Shown: in pieces, positions 54,967 through 63,772 of the stretch | How the letters are laid out: each line of letters begins with the position of its first letter | Position numbering within the stretch: the stretch's first letter is position 1 | NCBI RefSeq assembly: GCF_019278565.1 | Contig: NZ_CP058988.1 | Location: forward strand, 496,001-560,000 | Length of the DNA stretch: 64,000 nt | Direction of reading: 5' to 3' | Origin: Cellulophaga sp. HaHa_2_95 | GTDB lineage: Bacteria > Bacteroidota > Bacteroidia > Flavobacteriales > Flavobacteriaceae | The notes under the pieces: model-generated | Told to the model about the DNA's origin: nothing | Database searches by the model: none | Seen by the model: the letters and a program-made list of their open reading frames with translations, nothing else | Program-made: the position numbers and the translations under genes

Positions 54967-55830
54967 ATGCCTATGAGCTCTTTAATAAATCCACTTTGGA
55001 ACGAAAAAAAAGTAAAGAATTATTTACCTCATATGACGGTTCCTGAGGTGGATGATTTTTTGACGAAATCTGATTTGGTTATTATTCCTATTGGGGCATT
55101 AGAACAGCACTCTAGTCATTTACCTATTGGTACCGATTTTATAAACGGCGTTGAGCAATGCAAACTTATCGCACAAGAACGGGATGTTTTGGTAGCTCCT
55201 GTTCTAATGGCAGGGCAGTCTCCCTATCATATGGCCTTTTCGGGATCAATTACCTTATCTGCGGATACCATTATTCAAGTGCATATGGAAACGGTAGTGT
55301 CCTTAATTAAGCACGGGTTTAAGCGTTTTGTATTTATGAATTCTCATGGAGGAAATAGGGCTATTACTACGTTTTTAGTTGATCAAATTAACCAAAAAAC
55401 GGCAGGTGTAGCTGTAGATTTCGGGGTGGCGATACATCCTTATTTGAAATTAGATACGCATAAAAAACCAGAAGTATTAGACCGTCATGCGGGTACAGGA
55501 GAGACCTCAGACTCTTTGTATTTAATGCCAGATTTGGTGCAGTTAGATAAAGCTACGGCAACAAAATTAACACTTCCAACACATTTAGAGCAGATGCTTC
55601 CGGAAGTAATTAATGAGGAACCAACAGCTAAGTTATTGTTTCTTTCAGAAGCCTTAAAAGGGGAGGAGACAGGAAAAAACACCTCAACATTAGAAATGAC
55701 TAAAACGGGAGTGTGGGGAGAGCTAGACCCTAAAGAGGCAACCGTAGAACGAGGAGCGAAAAATATCAATAACACTGTACAAGCAGCGGTGAAATTCATT
55801 GATAAATGGAATGACCTTATAAAAGAATAG
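54967..55830 (+). CDS. Creatininase-family amidohydrolase
   Basis: 287 residues, no signal peptide. The metal and catalytic residues of the creatininase fold align: GALEQHSSHLPIGTD with Glu46, His48 and Asp57, NSHGGN with His127, and DRHAGTGETS with His174 and Glu179. Family members open cyclic amides or cleave unusual amide bonds (creatinine, mycofactocin peptide, 3-dehydro compounds). An in-frame second ATG at 54973 is a possible start. It is 60 nt after the UlaG-like gene. It should act in the cytoplasm on what the DASS transporter brings in. Family sure, substrate not. Confidence 0.9.
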   Translation: MPMSSLINPLWNEKKVKNYLPHMTVPEVDDFLTKSDLVIIPIGALEQHSSHLPIGTDFINGVEQCKLIAQERDVLVAPVLMAGQSPYHMAFSGSITLSADTIIQVHMETVVSLIKHGFKRFVFMNSHGGNRAITTFLVDQINQKTAGVAVDFGVAIHPYLKLDTHKKPEVLDRHAGTGETSDSLYLMPDLVQLDKATATKLTLPTHLEQMLPEVINEEPTAKLLFLSEALKGEETGKNTSTLEMTKTGVWGELDPKEATVERGAKNINNTVQAAVKFIDKWNDLIKE

Positions 55831-55864
55831 CACACATTTTATAGTTAACCTTTACCATAGAAAA

Positions 55865-56755
55865 ATGAAGAACTCTTTACTTACGCTAATTTTTATTTTC
55901 TTGTTTTTTGCTCACGCTGGGGCTCAAGAGGTAAGTGTAGAAGCAACATCAAACATTGTTTTAAATATTAAGCCTTCGCAAACAGATAGCAGAATTAATA
56001 GGGCAGATACGCCTCATTTTGTGACGTATGATCCTGCTATCAAACAAGGTAAATTGCTCCTTTTTATACCAGGAACAAATGGTATTGCTTCAAGAGGACC
56101 AGAGAATTTTTTTAATACGGCGCTCAAACAAGGATACCAGATCATTAATTTATCATACATAAACACACCCGCTATAGCTCAAATTTGTAAGGGTACTGCC
56201 CTGGAAGAAAACGCTAATTGTGCCGAAGATTTTAGAAATAGAAGGGTATACGGTACGACTCCTTTTTCATTGATCAGTGATGCCTCGTATGATGCTATAG
56301 TTAACCGTCTTACTAAGCTTTTGATATACCTATCAGAAACAAATGTAGAAGGCAGTTGGGATAAGTATTTGGAAAATGGGCAACCAAAATGGGGGGAAAT
56401 TGCTTTAGCAGGACAGTCTCAAGGAGGTGGAATGTCTGCCTTTATAGCCAAAACACACCGTGTTGCTCGAGTTATTGATTTTTCTGGCGGATGGGATTAT
56501 TCCGCAAAAAATAAGATTGCAGAGTGGTATTTTAAAGACAGTAAAACGCCTCTTGATCGGTGGTATGGAACCTACCATGTAAAAGAGCCCGCTGCTCCCA
56601 CAATTATTAAAACCTATAAGGCCATGAAGATTCCTGAAAAGAATATTTATGCTTTTGATTTGGAAGTTCCTGATGGAAAAAAAGCACATTCCAACGGCAT
56701 ACGGAATATTGCGTATGTAGCAGATTGGATTGCATTGCTTGGAAAAGGAAATTAA
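55865..56755 (+). CDS. Exported alpha/beta hydrolase (BPSS1187-like)
   Basis: 296 residues with a signal peptide (to about residue 20). The nucleophile elbow is AGQSQGGGMS with Ser185, the oxyanion strand LLFIPGTNGIASRGPENFF near 65-83 and a possible His in KKAHSNGIRN near 280. This combination is like the BPSS1187 family of secreted hydrolases. Such enzymes hydrolyse esters or amides; the natural substrate is unknown. It lies between the creatininase-family gene and the racemase gene, 34 nt after the former. Export fits the periplasmic half of the pathway. Confidence 0.8.
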   Translation: MKNSLLTLIFIFLFFAHAGAQEVSVEATSNIVLNIKPSQTDSRINRADTPHFVTYDPAIKQGKLLLFIPGTNGIASRGPENFFNTALKQGYQIINLSYINTPAIAQICKGTALEENANCAEDFRNRRVYGTTPFSLISDASYDAIVNRLTKLLIYLSETNVEGSWDKYLENGQPKWGEIALAGQSQGGGMSAFIAKTHRVARVIDFSGGWDYSAKNKIAEWYFKDSKTPLDRWYGTYHVKEPAAPTIIKTYKAMKIPEKNIYAFDLEVPDGKKAHSNGIRNIAYVADWIALLGKGN

Positions 56756-56840
56756 TATTTTATCTAAATAGTAGTTTCAATTTCATGTTATGTTCTGAAT
56801 AATTTGTTGGCTTGAATTCCTTATTTAAACAATTACACCT

Positions 56841-57644
56841 ATGAAAAAATACATTTTTAGTTTCTTGATTTTAGCACTGACATCGTATGCTTTTGTAGAA
56901 AAAGAGCCCGTACAACAACATAAAAACACTACTAAAGCACATTCAGGAATGAATACATTAGGATTAATTGGTGGCACTTCGTGGCATTCTACTATAGATT
57001 ATTATAGAACCATCAATCAAACTATAAATGATCATTTTGGAAATAACACCAACCCACCCTTAATTGTCTATACCCTTAACCAAGCAGAAGTACATCGGTA
57101 TCAGATAGAAAACAAATGGGATTCTATAGCTACGATGTTGGTCACTGCGGCTTTAAACTTAAATAAAGCGGGTGCTAGTGCTGTTCTTTTCTGTGCAAAT
57201 ACCCCGCATAAGGTATATGATGATGTTCAAGGAAAATTGGATTTTCCTGTAATTCATATTGCCGATGCTACGGCTCAAGCAATCCATGAAAAAGGATTAA
57301 AAAAAGTACTGTTTCTAGGGACTAAGTACAGTATGGAAGAACCTTTTATAACCAAAAGAATTGAGGTCAATGGTATTGAAGTATTAGTACCGCAAGAAAA
57401 GAAGCAAATTGAAGAACTACACAGGATTATTCAAGAAGAACTGACCTACGGTATCATTGATAAAGAATCTAAAAAATATGTACTGGGTATTATTGCAGAA
57501 GCTATAGCAGCAGGAGCTCAAGGAGTTGTTTTAGGTTGTACAGAGTTTCCACTAATGATCTTTCAAGAAGATTTAGAAGTACCTGCGTTTAATACAACGG
57601 AGATTCATTCAAAAGCAGGGGTAGATTATATTTTAAAAAATTAA
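56841..57644 (+). CDS. Aspartate/glutamate racemase-family protein with signal peptide
   Basis: 267 residues. The racemase core starts LGLIGGTSWHSTIDYYRTIN near 40; catalytic cysteines are Cys118 (FCANTPH) and Cys233 (GCTEFP), so a two-base racemisation mechanism is intact. The core is preceded by MKKYIFSFLILALTSYAFVEKEP, a likely signal peptide with a 15-residue linker, which is unusual because these enzymes normally stay in the cytoplasm. An internal ATG (MNTLGLIG, residue 37) would give the standard cytoplasmic form. It stands 2 nt before the DASS transporter gene, so the racemised acid is probably the transported one. Confidence 0.87.
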   Translation: MKKYIFSFLILALTSYAFVEKEPVQQHKNTTKAHSGMNTLGLIGGTSWHSTIDYYRTINQTINDHFGNNTNPPLIVYTLNQAEVHRYQIENKWDSIATMLVTAALNLNKAGASAVLFCANTPHKVYDDVQGKLDFPVIHIADATAQAIHEKGLKKVLFLGTKYSMEEPFITKRIEVNGIEVLVPQEKKQIEELHRIIQEELTYGIIDKESKKYVLGIIAEAIAAGAQGVVLGCTEFPLMIFQEDLEVPAFNTTEIHSKAGVDYILKN

Positions 57645-57646
57645 GC

Positions 57647-59089
57647 ATGCAGATTTCAAAGCAACGTATCGGATTAGTATTAGGGCCACTTGTGTTTAGC
57701 TATATTCTTTTTTTTCTACATGTTGAAGGTTTAGATTATAAAGCAAGAGCAATTTTAGCCTCCGTTGCTTGGATTGCAATTTGGTGGATTACAGAAGCCA
57801 TTTCAATAGCGGTAACTGCATTGTTACCCATCGTGCTTTTTCCATTATCTGGCGGCTTGGAGCTGAGCCAGACGACCGCTTCCTATGGTCATAAATATAT
57901 TTTTTTATATGTGGGTGGTTTCATTCTTGCTATTGCCATTGAAAAATGCAACCTGCACAAGAGAATAGCTCTTTCCATCATAAAAATAGTGGGAACTAAT
58001 ATTACCAATATCATTTTAGGCTTCATGATTGCTACAGCGCTTTTATCGATGTGGATTTCTAATACAGCTGCTACTGTTATGATTTTACCTATGGGAATGG
58101 CTATTGTATCACAATTGCGCGATAACCCCAACACGATTAAAAATGAAAACATTCTTTTTGGGAAAGCATTAATGTTAGCAATTGCGTACAGTGCTTCTAT
58201 TGGGGGAATTGCTACTTTAATTGGTACACCTACTAACTTGGTGCTTGCTGGCGTTGTTCAGACTACTTTTGGAGTAGAAATAACATTCTATCAATGGTTT
58301 GTCTTTGGCTTTCCTATTGCTTTAATTTTATTGTTTTTGTGTTGGAAATATTTAACAAAATTTGCCTTCAAATTTCAGCAGAAAGAGTTTCCGGGAGGTA
58401 GAGCGGAAATTAATGCACAATATAAAGCATTGGGTAAGATGTCTTATGATGAAAAGATGGTTTTAGCCGTATTTTTATGTACTGCGTTTGCATGGATCAC
58501 AAGATCTTTTTTACTTCAAAAATTGATCCCACAAATAGACGATACCATTATTAGCGTATTTTTTGCGATAGCATTGTTTGTGTTGCCATCTAGCAAGAAA
58601 AAGAAAGGGTTAATTTCATGGGAAGATGCCGTTAAATTACCGTGGGGTGTTGTTTTACTCTTCGGTGGGGGTATGGCCTTGGCATTAGGTTTTGAAACTA
58701 GTGGTTTAGCCCTGTGGATTGGTAATAAATTAGTAGCATTAGAAGCTGTTCCTTTTATTTTCTTACTCTTAATCTTAATTTTTGCCGTAAATTTTTTAAC
58801 AGAAATAACCTCTAATATTGCTACCACAGCAATGTTATTGCCCGTGCTCATCTCTTTGGCGCCTACATTAGGCGTGCATCCATATTATTTAATGATAAGT
58901 GCAACTGTAGCGGCATCATGTGCCTTTATGCTTCCTGTAGCCACACCACCAAATGCAGTAGTATTTGGGTCTGGGTATTTAAAAATTGAGGATATGGTTA
59001 AAAAAGGAATTTGGATGAATCTGATCTCCATTATCATTCTAACCTTATTTGTATATTTTGCTTTGCCTCTAATTTGGGATTTAAGCTAG
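57647..59089 (+). CDS. DASS/SLC13-family anion transporter
   Basis: 480 residues with about twelve membrane helices and the two Ser-Asn-Thr type motifs of the family, MWISNTAATVMILP near 127-140 and TSNIATTAMLLPVL near 390. The family carries C4-C6 dicarboxylates, citrate, sulfate or acidic amino-acid derivatives with Na+. The gene starts 2 nt after the racemase stop, so both are co-translated. It is the last gene of the locus; no strong terminator follows in the 250 nt to the next gene. It should bring the released carboxylate into the cytoplasm. Substrate not set. Confidence 0.9.
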   Translation: MQISKQRIGLVLGPLVFSYILFFLHVEGLDYKARAILASVAWIAIWWITEAISIAVTALLPIVLFPLSGGLELSQTTASYGHKYIFLYVGGFILAIAIEKCNLHKRIALSIIKIVGTNITNIILGFMIATALLSMWISNTAATVMILPMGMAIVSQLRDNPNTIKNENILFGKALMLAIAYSASIGGIATLIGTPTNLVLAGVVQTTFGVEITFYQWFVFGFPIALILLFLCWKYLTKFAFKFQQKEFPGGRAEINAQYKALGKMSYDEKMVLAVFLCTAFAWITRSFLLQKLIPQIDDTIISVFFAIALFVLPSSKKKKGLISWEDAVKLPWGVVLLFGGGMALALGFETSGLALWIGNKLVALEAVPFIFLLLILIFAVNFLTEITSNIATTAMLLPVLISLAPTLGVHPYYLMISATVAASCAFMLPVATPPNAVVFGSGYLKIEDMVKKGIWMNLISIIILTLFVYFALPLIWDLS

Positions 59090-59339
59090 ATATGGTGCTA
59101 AGTTTTCTTATTTACAGTGTTTTTTTAAATTTCACCAAAAGAAAATTCCATCAGGAGGAAAAATGTAATTTCTCAAAAAAACGTATAAATAGTAACTTTT
59201 CGATAATAATAGTGGTTTCCAATTTCAGATTATTATAACAACTCCAAAACATTAGTATATTTATGTACGATCTATATATGATAAAGAGCAATTTAACGTT
59301 CTTTATGCTGCTATAGCATATAATTTGATACATCAGTAC

Positions 59340-61973
59340 ATGAATAATACTACACCAGAACATAAACGCCTAGAAGAAAATTATTCCGAAGAAAAAGATT
59401 GGTTAAAATGGGGGTCTTATGTGAGTGAACGTCAATGGGGAACCGTTAGAGAGGATTATAGTGCAGGCGGAGACGCATGGAATTACTTTCCACATGAGCA
59501 TGCCAGAAGTAGAACTTATAGATGGGGAGAAGATGGTATTGCAGGTATTTCAGACCGCTATTGTAATATTTGCTTTGGGGTGAGTTTATGGAATGGAAAA
59601 GATGCTATTCTTAAAGAACGACTATTTGGATTAACAGGACCCCAAGGAAATCACGGAGAAGATGTAAAGGAATTGTATTATTATCTTGAAAATACGCCTA
59701 CACATTCGTACATGAAGCAATTGTACAAATACCCTCAAAAAGCTTTTCCCTATGCAAAATTAGTAGAAGAAAATGCCAAACGTAATAGAACGGAACTTGA
59801 ATACCAGTTATTAGATACAGGTGTTTTTGATAACGACGAATATTTTGATGTTTTTACGGAATATGCAAAAGGCGATAATGAAGATATTTTAATTAAAATC
59901 ACGGTAAATAACAAAAGTAAAAAAGCAGCGCCATTACATTTGTTACCCACCTTATGGATTCGTAATTATTGGGATTTTAAGGAGATGCCCAAAAAGCCTA
60001 AAATAGAAAAGCAAACCCAGAATGGTAGCCCTTTTGTAAAGGTAGAGCATTGTTATGTGGGGGATTATAACCTGTATTTTGAGGAAGCAGCAGAATTGTT
60101 ATTTACAGAGAATGAAACCAATATGGAGAGCGTTTATTTAGCGAAAAACGATCATCCTTATAAAAAAGACTTATTTCATAAAGCAGTAACTTCAAACGAC
60201 TATAAATTAGCAACAAAACGTACGGAAGGGACGAAATTTTCTCCGTTGTATAAGCTGAATTTGAAAGGTGGGGAATCTAAAACGATAAGACTTCGTTTTA
60301 CGAAAGAAACTCTTGAAAACCCATTCAATGATACATTTAATACCCTTTTTAATGCCAGAGTTGCAGAGTGCGAAGATTTTTACACAGCTACTATTGGTGA
60401 GGTGCAACACAAAGAAATTCAAAAGCAAGCACTAGCGGGGATGTTGTGGTCTAAAAACTACTATAATTACGATGTAGAGCAATGGTTGTTGGGAGACTCT
60501 AAGGCCTCGGTGCCTGCAAAAGAAAGGTTGTCTGGTAGAAATACTTCATGGCAAACCTTGAGAAATCATGATATTATGTTAATGCCAGATGCTTGGGAAT
60601 ATCCTTGGTATGCTGCTTGGGATTCTGCTTTTCATTGTGTAACCATGGCACTAGTAGATGCTAATTTTGCTAAGCACCAATTATTGTTATTTACCAAAGA
60701 ATGGTATATGGCTCCAAACGGTCAAATTCCTGCCTATGAGTGGAATTTTAGTGATGTGAATCCACCAGTACAAGCGTGGGCAACTTTAAACGTTTATAAG
60801 ACAGATAAAGAGCAAACAGGCAAAGGAGATTTGCGTTTTTTAAAGAAAATGTTTAATAAATTAGCTTTAAATTTTACCTGGTGGGTTAACCAAATAGATG
60901 GCAGTCAGAATAACGTCTTTGAAGGCGGATTCTTAGGTCTTGATAATATTGGAGTTTTTGATCGTAGTCATGGTGTGCCAGGTGGTGGCACCTTAGAACA
61001 GGTTGATGGTACCTCATGGATGGCACTCTACTGTTTAAATATGTTAGAGATAAGTTTAGAATTGGCATTGCATGACGATTCTTATGATGATATGGCGATT
61101 AAATATTTTGGTCATTTTGTTTTTATCGCAGAAGCTTTAAATAAATTAAGCCTTGAAAATGAGGGTATTTGGGATGAAGAAGAAGGCTTTTTCTATGATA
61201 AATTGCTCTTCCCAAATGGGGGGTCGGCCTCTATAAAAATACGTTCTATTGCTGGGATGTTATCTATTGCAGCAGTGCTTTGTATTCGAAAAGAAACCTT
61301 AGAAAAATTACCGAAGTTTAACCATGCGGTGCAGTGGTTTAAAAACCATAGAATGAAAACACTGAAATATCCAGTGGTTCAAGAATATGCAGATGGTGAT
61401 GATTTGTTACTTTCGTTAGTCCCAAAAGATCGTTTAAAAAGGTTGGTTAATGTGCTATTAGATGAGAAAGAATTTTTGAGCCCTCACGGGATTAGATCTT
61501 TATCTAAAATACACGAAACTCCTTATAATGTAGATATTAATGGCGTTAATTATAGTATTAACTATGAGCCTAATGAGTCTACCACATCTTTATTTGGAGG
61601 AAATTCTAACTGGAGGGGTCCTGTTTGGTTTCCTTTGAATTATTTGTTTATACAGGCCTTAAAGGAATACCATAGTTATGGTGGTGATAGTTTAAAATTT
61701 GAGTACCCAACAGGGAGCAAGAATAAACTAAACTTAAAAGAAATAAGTGTAGAGATCAGCAAACGTTTAATTTCCATTTTTGAGAAGGATAAAGATGATA
61801 ACCGTATTGTTCATGCTTTACATAAAGATATCTATGCGCGAGAAGGTTTTAAGGACCTAATTCTCTTTTATGAATATTTTGATGGTGATAATGGTCGGGG
61901 TGTAGGAGCATCACATCAAACTGGTTGGACTTCTCTGGTGGCAAATTTGATAGACGAAATAAACAAGAAATAA
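59340..61973 (+). CDS. GH63/MGH1-like glycoside hydrolase
   Basis: The ATG at 59340 (MNNTTPEHKRLEENYSEE) gives 877 residues; an in-frame TTG lies five codons upstream. The (alpha/alpha)6 barrel of the MGH1/GH63 type spans about 390-877, with PWYAAWDSAFHC, VDGTSWMALY and SNWRGPVWFPLNY as typical loops; an acidic residue in AYEWNFSDVNPP or in GVFDRSHG is likely catalytic. No signal peptide is present, so it acts in the cytoplasm on mannosylglycerate- or glucosyl-like substrates. It is not clearly part of the SusC locus. It is followed after 9 nt by the peptidase gene. Confidence 0.85.
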   Translation: MNNTTPEHKRLEENYSEEKDWLKWGSYVSERQWGTVREDYSAGGDAWNYFPHEHARSRTYRWGEDGIAGISDRYCNICFGVSLWNGKDAILKERLFGLTGPQGNHGEDVKELYYYLENTPTHSYMKQLYKYPQKAFPYAKLVEENAKRNRTELEYQLLDTGVFDNDEYFDVFTEYAKGDNEDILIKITVNNKSKKAAPLHLLPTLWIRNYWDFKEMPKKPKIEKQTQNGSPFVKVEHCYVGDYNLYFEEAAELLFTENETNMESVYLAKNDHPYKKDLFHKAVTSNDYKLATKRTEGTKFSPLYKLNLKGGESKTIRLRFTKETLENPFNDTFNTLFNARVAECEDFYTATIGEVQHKEIQKQALAGMLWSKNYYNYDVEQWLLGDSKASVPAKERLSGRNTSWQTLRNHDIMLMPDAWEYPWYAAWDSAFHCVTMALVDANFAKHQLLLFTKEWYMAPNGQIPAYEWNFSDVNPPVQAWATLNVYKTDKEQTGKGDLRFLKKMFNKLALNFTWWVNQIDGSQNNVFEGGFLGLDNIGVFDRSHGVPGGGTLEQVDGTSWMALYCLNMLEISLELALHDDSYDDMAIKYFGHFVFIAEALNKLSLENEGIWDEEEGFFYDKLLFPNGGSASIKIRSIAGMLSIAAVLCIRKETLEKLPKFNHAVQWFKNHRMKTLKYPVVQEYADGDDLLLSLVPKDRLKRLVNVLLDEKEFLSPHGIRSLSKIHETPYNVDINGVNYSINYEPNESTTSLFGGNSNWRGPVWFPLNYLFIQALKEYHSYGGDSLKFEYPTGSKNKLNLKEISVEISKRLISIFEKDKDDNRIVHALHKDIYAREGFKDLILFYEYFDGDNGRGVGASHQTGWTSLVANLIDEINKK

Positions 61974-61982
61974 TAACAGCAG

Positions 61983-62759
61983 ATGTTTTATTTTATAGCT
62001 TGGTTATTGCCAGTACTCTTTTTGGGGTATATGGTCTGGAGGATTTGGATTAAGAAAAAAACCTTTGAATTGAAGGCACTTCCTGAGGCTTGGAAAAAAA
62101 TACTGGATGAGAAAGTCTCGTTTTATGCCGAATTGAATGCAAAAGATAAGACCAAGTTTGAGGCAGACGTACTTTACTTTTTAAATACGGTAACCATCAC
62201 TGGTGTTAAAATACAGATTGATGATGCAGACCGTTTACTCGTAGCGTCAAGTGCTGTAATTCCTCTTTTTGGGTTTCCAGAATTACGCTATCGTAATATT
62301 AATGAAGTGCTATTGTACAAAGATTCATTTAATGAAGACCATCAAACCGAAGGAGAGAAACGCAATATTTTAGGCAAAGTTGGTTCTGGCGATATGAATA
62401 GATTAATGATTCTTTCGCTTCCTGCATTGCGTGCAGGTTTTGCTATTAAAGACAGCAAGAATAACGTGGGAATCCATGAATTTGTCCACTTGATTGATAA
62501 GGCAGATGGCGCAGTAGATGGCCTTCCAGAAAGCATAATGAACCAACAGTTTGTGCTCCCGTGGTTAAATCTAATGCATCAAGAAATAGAAAAAATTAAG
62601 GAAAATGATTCTGATATCAACCCTTATGGCGCTACCAGTCAAATAGAATTTTTGAGTGTTGTAAGTGAGTATTTCTTTAATCAACCAGAAAAATTCAAAG
62701 AAAAGCATCCTCAATTATATAGCTTGTTAGCCAAAATATACGCCCAAGATAGTGCTTAA
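61983..62759 (+). CDS. MtfA-like zinc peptidase (M90 family)
   Basis: 258 residues. An N-terminal membrane helix (MFYFIAWLLPVLFLGYMVW) precedes an M90-type domain: the zinc motif is HEFVH at 165-169 and the later Glu is in a helix (SQIEFLSVVSEYFF near 218-231). In E. coli the related MtfA binds the glucose repressor Mlc and acts as an aminopeptidase; the Bacteroidota homologues carry an extra membrane anchor, as here. It follows the glycosidase gene by 9 nt, which suggests co-transcription. Function inferred by homology only. Confidence 0.87.
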   Translation: MFYFIAWLLPVLFLGYMVWRIWIKKKTFELKALPEAWKKILDEKVSFYAELNAKDKTKFEADVLYFLNTVTITGVKIQIDDADRLLVASSAVIPLFGFPELRYRNINEVLLYKDSFNEDHQTEGEKRNILGKVGSGDMNRLMILSLPALRAGFAIKDSKNNVGIHEFVHLIDKADGAVDGLPESIMNQQFVLPWLNLMHQEIEKIKENDSDINPYGATSQIEFLSVVSEYFFNQPEKFKEKHPQLYSLLAKIYAQDSA

Positions 62760-62761
62760 AT

Positions 62762-63676
62762 TTACCTTTTTGAAGGAGGAGGAGTTATTGTTTCTATGTT
62801 TTGAATTTTAACGCCGTGTAATACATTTTCATATAAAAAAGTGGTGATAATATCTTTATAAGCATATCCCCATTCTGCCCAATTATGTCCGCCTTCTAGG
62901 TCCACATACAACGAATAGGATTCGTTAAGTTCTTTTAGTCTTTGAGTAATAATTTTAGGTCCGTCAAGAAGTACATACCCATCAGAACGCTCGTTGCAAT
63001 TATGATGTGCTGCAAGAGCATAAGGTACTTTAGGATCTAATTTACCGTGAAAGAATAGCATAGGAACTGCATTTTCTTTAGTTAAATAGTCATTATTTAA
63101 AGTGGCTCCAGAAAAACTAATGATGCCTTTTATTTTTGCATCGCTATAATAAATGGTTTTAAATAAATAATGATTCTTCATAATAACAGCATTCAGAACC
63201 ATTTCTGCGCCAGCGCTGCTGCCCACAAGAATTACATTATTAGGGTCTACATTAAAACTTTTATAGTAATTGGTGAGATACCAAATAGATTTGTTTAAGT
63301 CTGCAGCAGTTTCTAAATAGGTTCTCATTTTTTGCGAGGTTCGATAATCACACCCAAAAGATTGTTTTCTTTGGGATAAACGGTAATCAATAGAAGCTAC
63401 TGCATATCCTTTTTTAGCCAACGCCCTACCTAAACCTTTTTCGTCACCACCATTTCTTTGACCAGCTACAAAACCACCGCCGTGAACAATAATCACAAGC
63501 GGTTTTAGTTCTTCACGATCTTTTTTGACATCGTAGAAATCTAACTTTAACGTATCTGCATACACAAGTGTTCTTATTCTCACATCAGAAAAAATGTCGT
63601 CTTTATATCTGGTTTGACTATAACAGGTATTTAAACCGAATAAGAAAATAAGTAAAATTGAAATGTATGTTTTCAT
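62762..63676 (-). CDS. Exported alpha/beta hydrolase, carboxylesterase-like
   Basis: 304 residues with a signal peptide (FLFGLNTCYSQ, cut near 20). The hormone-sensitive-lipase-like signature is complete: oxyanion HGGGF with His65, nucleophile GSSAG with Ser154, Asp214 in HGKLDPKVP and His264 in EGGHNW. Such enzymes hydrolyse acetyl or other short esters on sugars or lipids. It is leftward and convergent with the peptidase gene, only 2 nt apart, so the 3' ends face each other without a terminator. The upstream gap at 63677-63772 probably holds divergent promoters. Confidence 0.88.
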   Translation of the reverse strand: MKTYISILLIFLFGLNTCYSQTRYKDDIFSDVRIRTLVYADTLKLDFYDVKKDREELKPLVIIVHGGGFVAGQRNGGDEKGLGRALAKKGYAVASIDYRLSQRKQSFGCDYRTSQKMRTYLETAADLNKSIWYLTNYYKSFNVDPNNVILVGSSAGAEMVLNAVIMKNHYLFKTIYYSDAKIKGIISFSGATLNNDYLTKENAVPMLFFHGKLDPKVPYALAAHHNCNERSDGYVLLDGPKIITQRLKELNESYSLYVDLEGGHNWAEWGYAYKDIITTFLYENVLHGVKIQNIETITPPPSKR

Positions 63677-63772
63677 TTTTATAAAAGACGCAAAGATATG
63701 TAAACATTCATACCAAGCTTGGCATTAGACTTAAAAGAAAAGATTATTTTTAAGAACCATAAATACATGATA

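Noticed and set aside
63713..63722. Perfect palindrome CCAAGCTTGG before the last gene
   Set aside because: A 10 bp palindrome is expected by chance in a 64 kb window; no second copy or regulatory partner was found.
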